Positions 63,743-64,000 of a stretch of DNA of 64,000 nt are shown here, piece after piece (the stretch's first letter is position 1; each line of letters opens with the position of its first letter). The notes beneath the pieces are model-generated. The model saw only the letters and a program-made list of their open reading frames with translations, ran no database searches and was not told the origin of the DNA. The DNA comes from CBDEGU01 sp965238045 (GTDB lineage Bacteria; Acidobacteriota; Terriglobia; Bryobacterales; UBA6623), in NCBI GenBank assembly GCA_965238045.1, contig CBDEGU010000012.1, positions 1,116,001 through 1,180,000 of the forward strand, given 5' to 3'. A program made the position numbers and the translations under genes.

Positions 63743-63907
63743 TCAGGAATCGCGGGCCCCTTTTTCGTATTCACTGAGCAGAGACTTCAGATTCTCAAGC
63801 TGCTCGCGAAGTCTCGTCTCCCGCCGCGACAGGCTCACGACATAGAGGATGTGGATGATCCAGGCGGCGCCGAACGCGTACCAAAGCCACTTCAGATTTT
63901 CTTCCAT
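63743..63907 (-). CDS. ccmD: CcmD-like small membrane protein
   Basis: This 54-residue protein starts at ATG 63907. It has one N-terminal membrane helix (LKWLWYAFGAAWIIHILYVV), followed by a basic turn SRRETRLREQ and a charged helix ENLKSLLSEYEK. This layout is that of CcmD, the small subunit of the haem-exporter complex CcmABCD for cytochrome c maturation. A cytochrome c gene is present in the window, but the rest of the ccm cluster would be upstream, outside the window. Assignment rests on size, topology and the Arg-Arg-x-x-x-Leu turn. Confidence 0.65.
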   Translation of the reverse strand: MEENLKWLWYAFGAAWIIHILYVVSLSRRETRLREQLENLKSLLSEYEKGARDS

Positions 63908-63939
63908 GATTTCCCCTTCGCCGGCGGCATCCCTCTGCT

Positions 63940-64000
63940 CTATAGCGCGTGCACCATCTGGCGCATGCCCTCGACTTCCCTCTGAAGGCGGGCCAGTTTT
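63940..64000 (-). CDS. 3' end of a gene running in from the right edge
   Basis: The minus-strand frame encodes KLARLQREVEGMRQMVHAL and a TAG at 63942-63940. It reads like the charged C-terminal tail of a membrane or coiled-coil protein. Given the neighbouring CcmD-like gene it could be the end of a CcmC-type gene, but 19 residues do not allow assignment. Confidence 0.45.
   Translation of the reverse strand, partial: KLARLQREVEGMRQMVHAL

Overview
This window is GC-rich bacterial chromosome. The gene content points to Acidobacteriota, most likely a Bryobacterales/Solibacter-like lineage. The supporting features are an Oar-type TonB receptor with a carboxypeptidase-regulatory N-terminus, Tat-exported enolase-superfamily and Gfo/Idh/MocA proteins, a DUF2088 protein, a DUF5989 micro-protein, a triosephosphate isomerase-secG pair, several PIG-L deacetylases, and dispersed remnants of a multicopy 'STGPRT...NALKHG' protein family. 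This placement is inferred from gene content only. No rRNA, tRNA or CRISPR array was found.

Layout. 1-2.3 kb: two overlapping methyltransferases; the second carries a coiled coil made of near-identical tandem repeats. 2.3-4.6 kb: a remnant-bearing gap, a REP-associated tyrosine transposase flanked by two REP-like palindromes, and a membrane metallophosphoesterase. 4.8-9.7 kb: three translationally coupled secreted PIG-L proteins (the third has lost its metal ligands) and a secreted CocE/NonD hydrolase. 9.7-16.3 kb: a transposon graveyard with an IS4-family element split by an IS256-family element, a truncated methyltransferase, an ISNCY remnant, an IS3-family element and a frameshifted STGPRT-family gene. 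16.3-21.1 kb: tpiA-secG-enolase-like operon, a frameshifted DUF4279 gene and a membrane TPR protein. 21.1-29 kb: EamA transporter, SDR, a NmrA-like gene with an internal amber codon, an ECF sigma/anti-sigma/membrane protein cluster, an SGNH-like protein and a class III aminotransferase. 29-34.6 kb: a HicB-HicA pair and an OmpA/PKD/Ig-like surface protein gene cut by a second IS256-family copy. 34.8-48.7 kb: Tat-exported oxidoreductase and creatininase, a zincin-like peptidase with a MITE in its signal peptide, a broken PhoD-like phosphatase gene, a second MITE at the TonB receptor stop codon, Tpx, an M20 peptidase and a J-like domain protein. 49-53.7 kb: DUF2088-uppP-ftsK. 54-59.2 kb: DUF3500 protein, a dihaem cytochrome c/PQQ dehydrogenase operon with a lanthanide-type DxD motif, and an intact IS630 element. 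59.2-64 kb: ABC ATPase, aroK, SDR, DUF5989, a lipoprotein-type methyltransferase, a DapA-family protein, CcmD-like and the end of one more gene.

The clearest story is mobile-element activity that can be reconstructed base by base. The two IS256-family copies have exact 8-bp target duplications, and removing each restores a broken reading frame. The two MITEs and the IS630 element all sit at CTAG sites. In silico removal of one MITE restores a conventional signal peptide to the gene it interrupts, while the inserted element now offers a substitute start codon.
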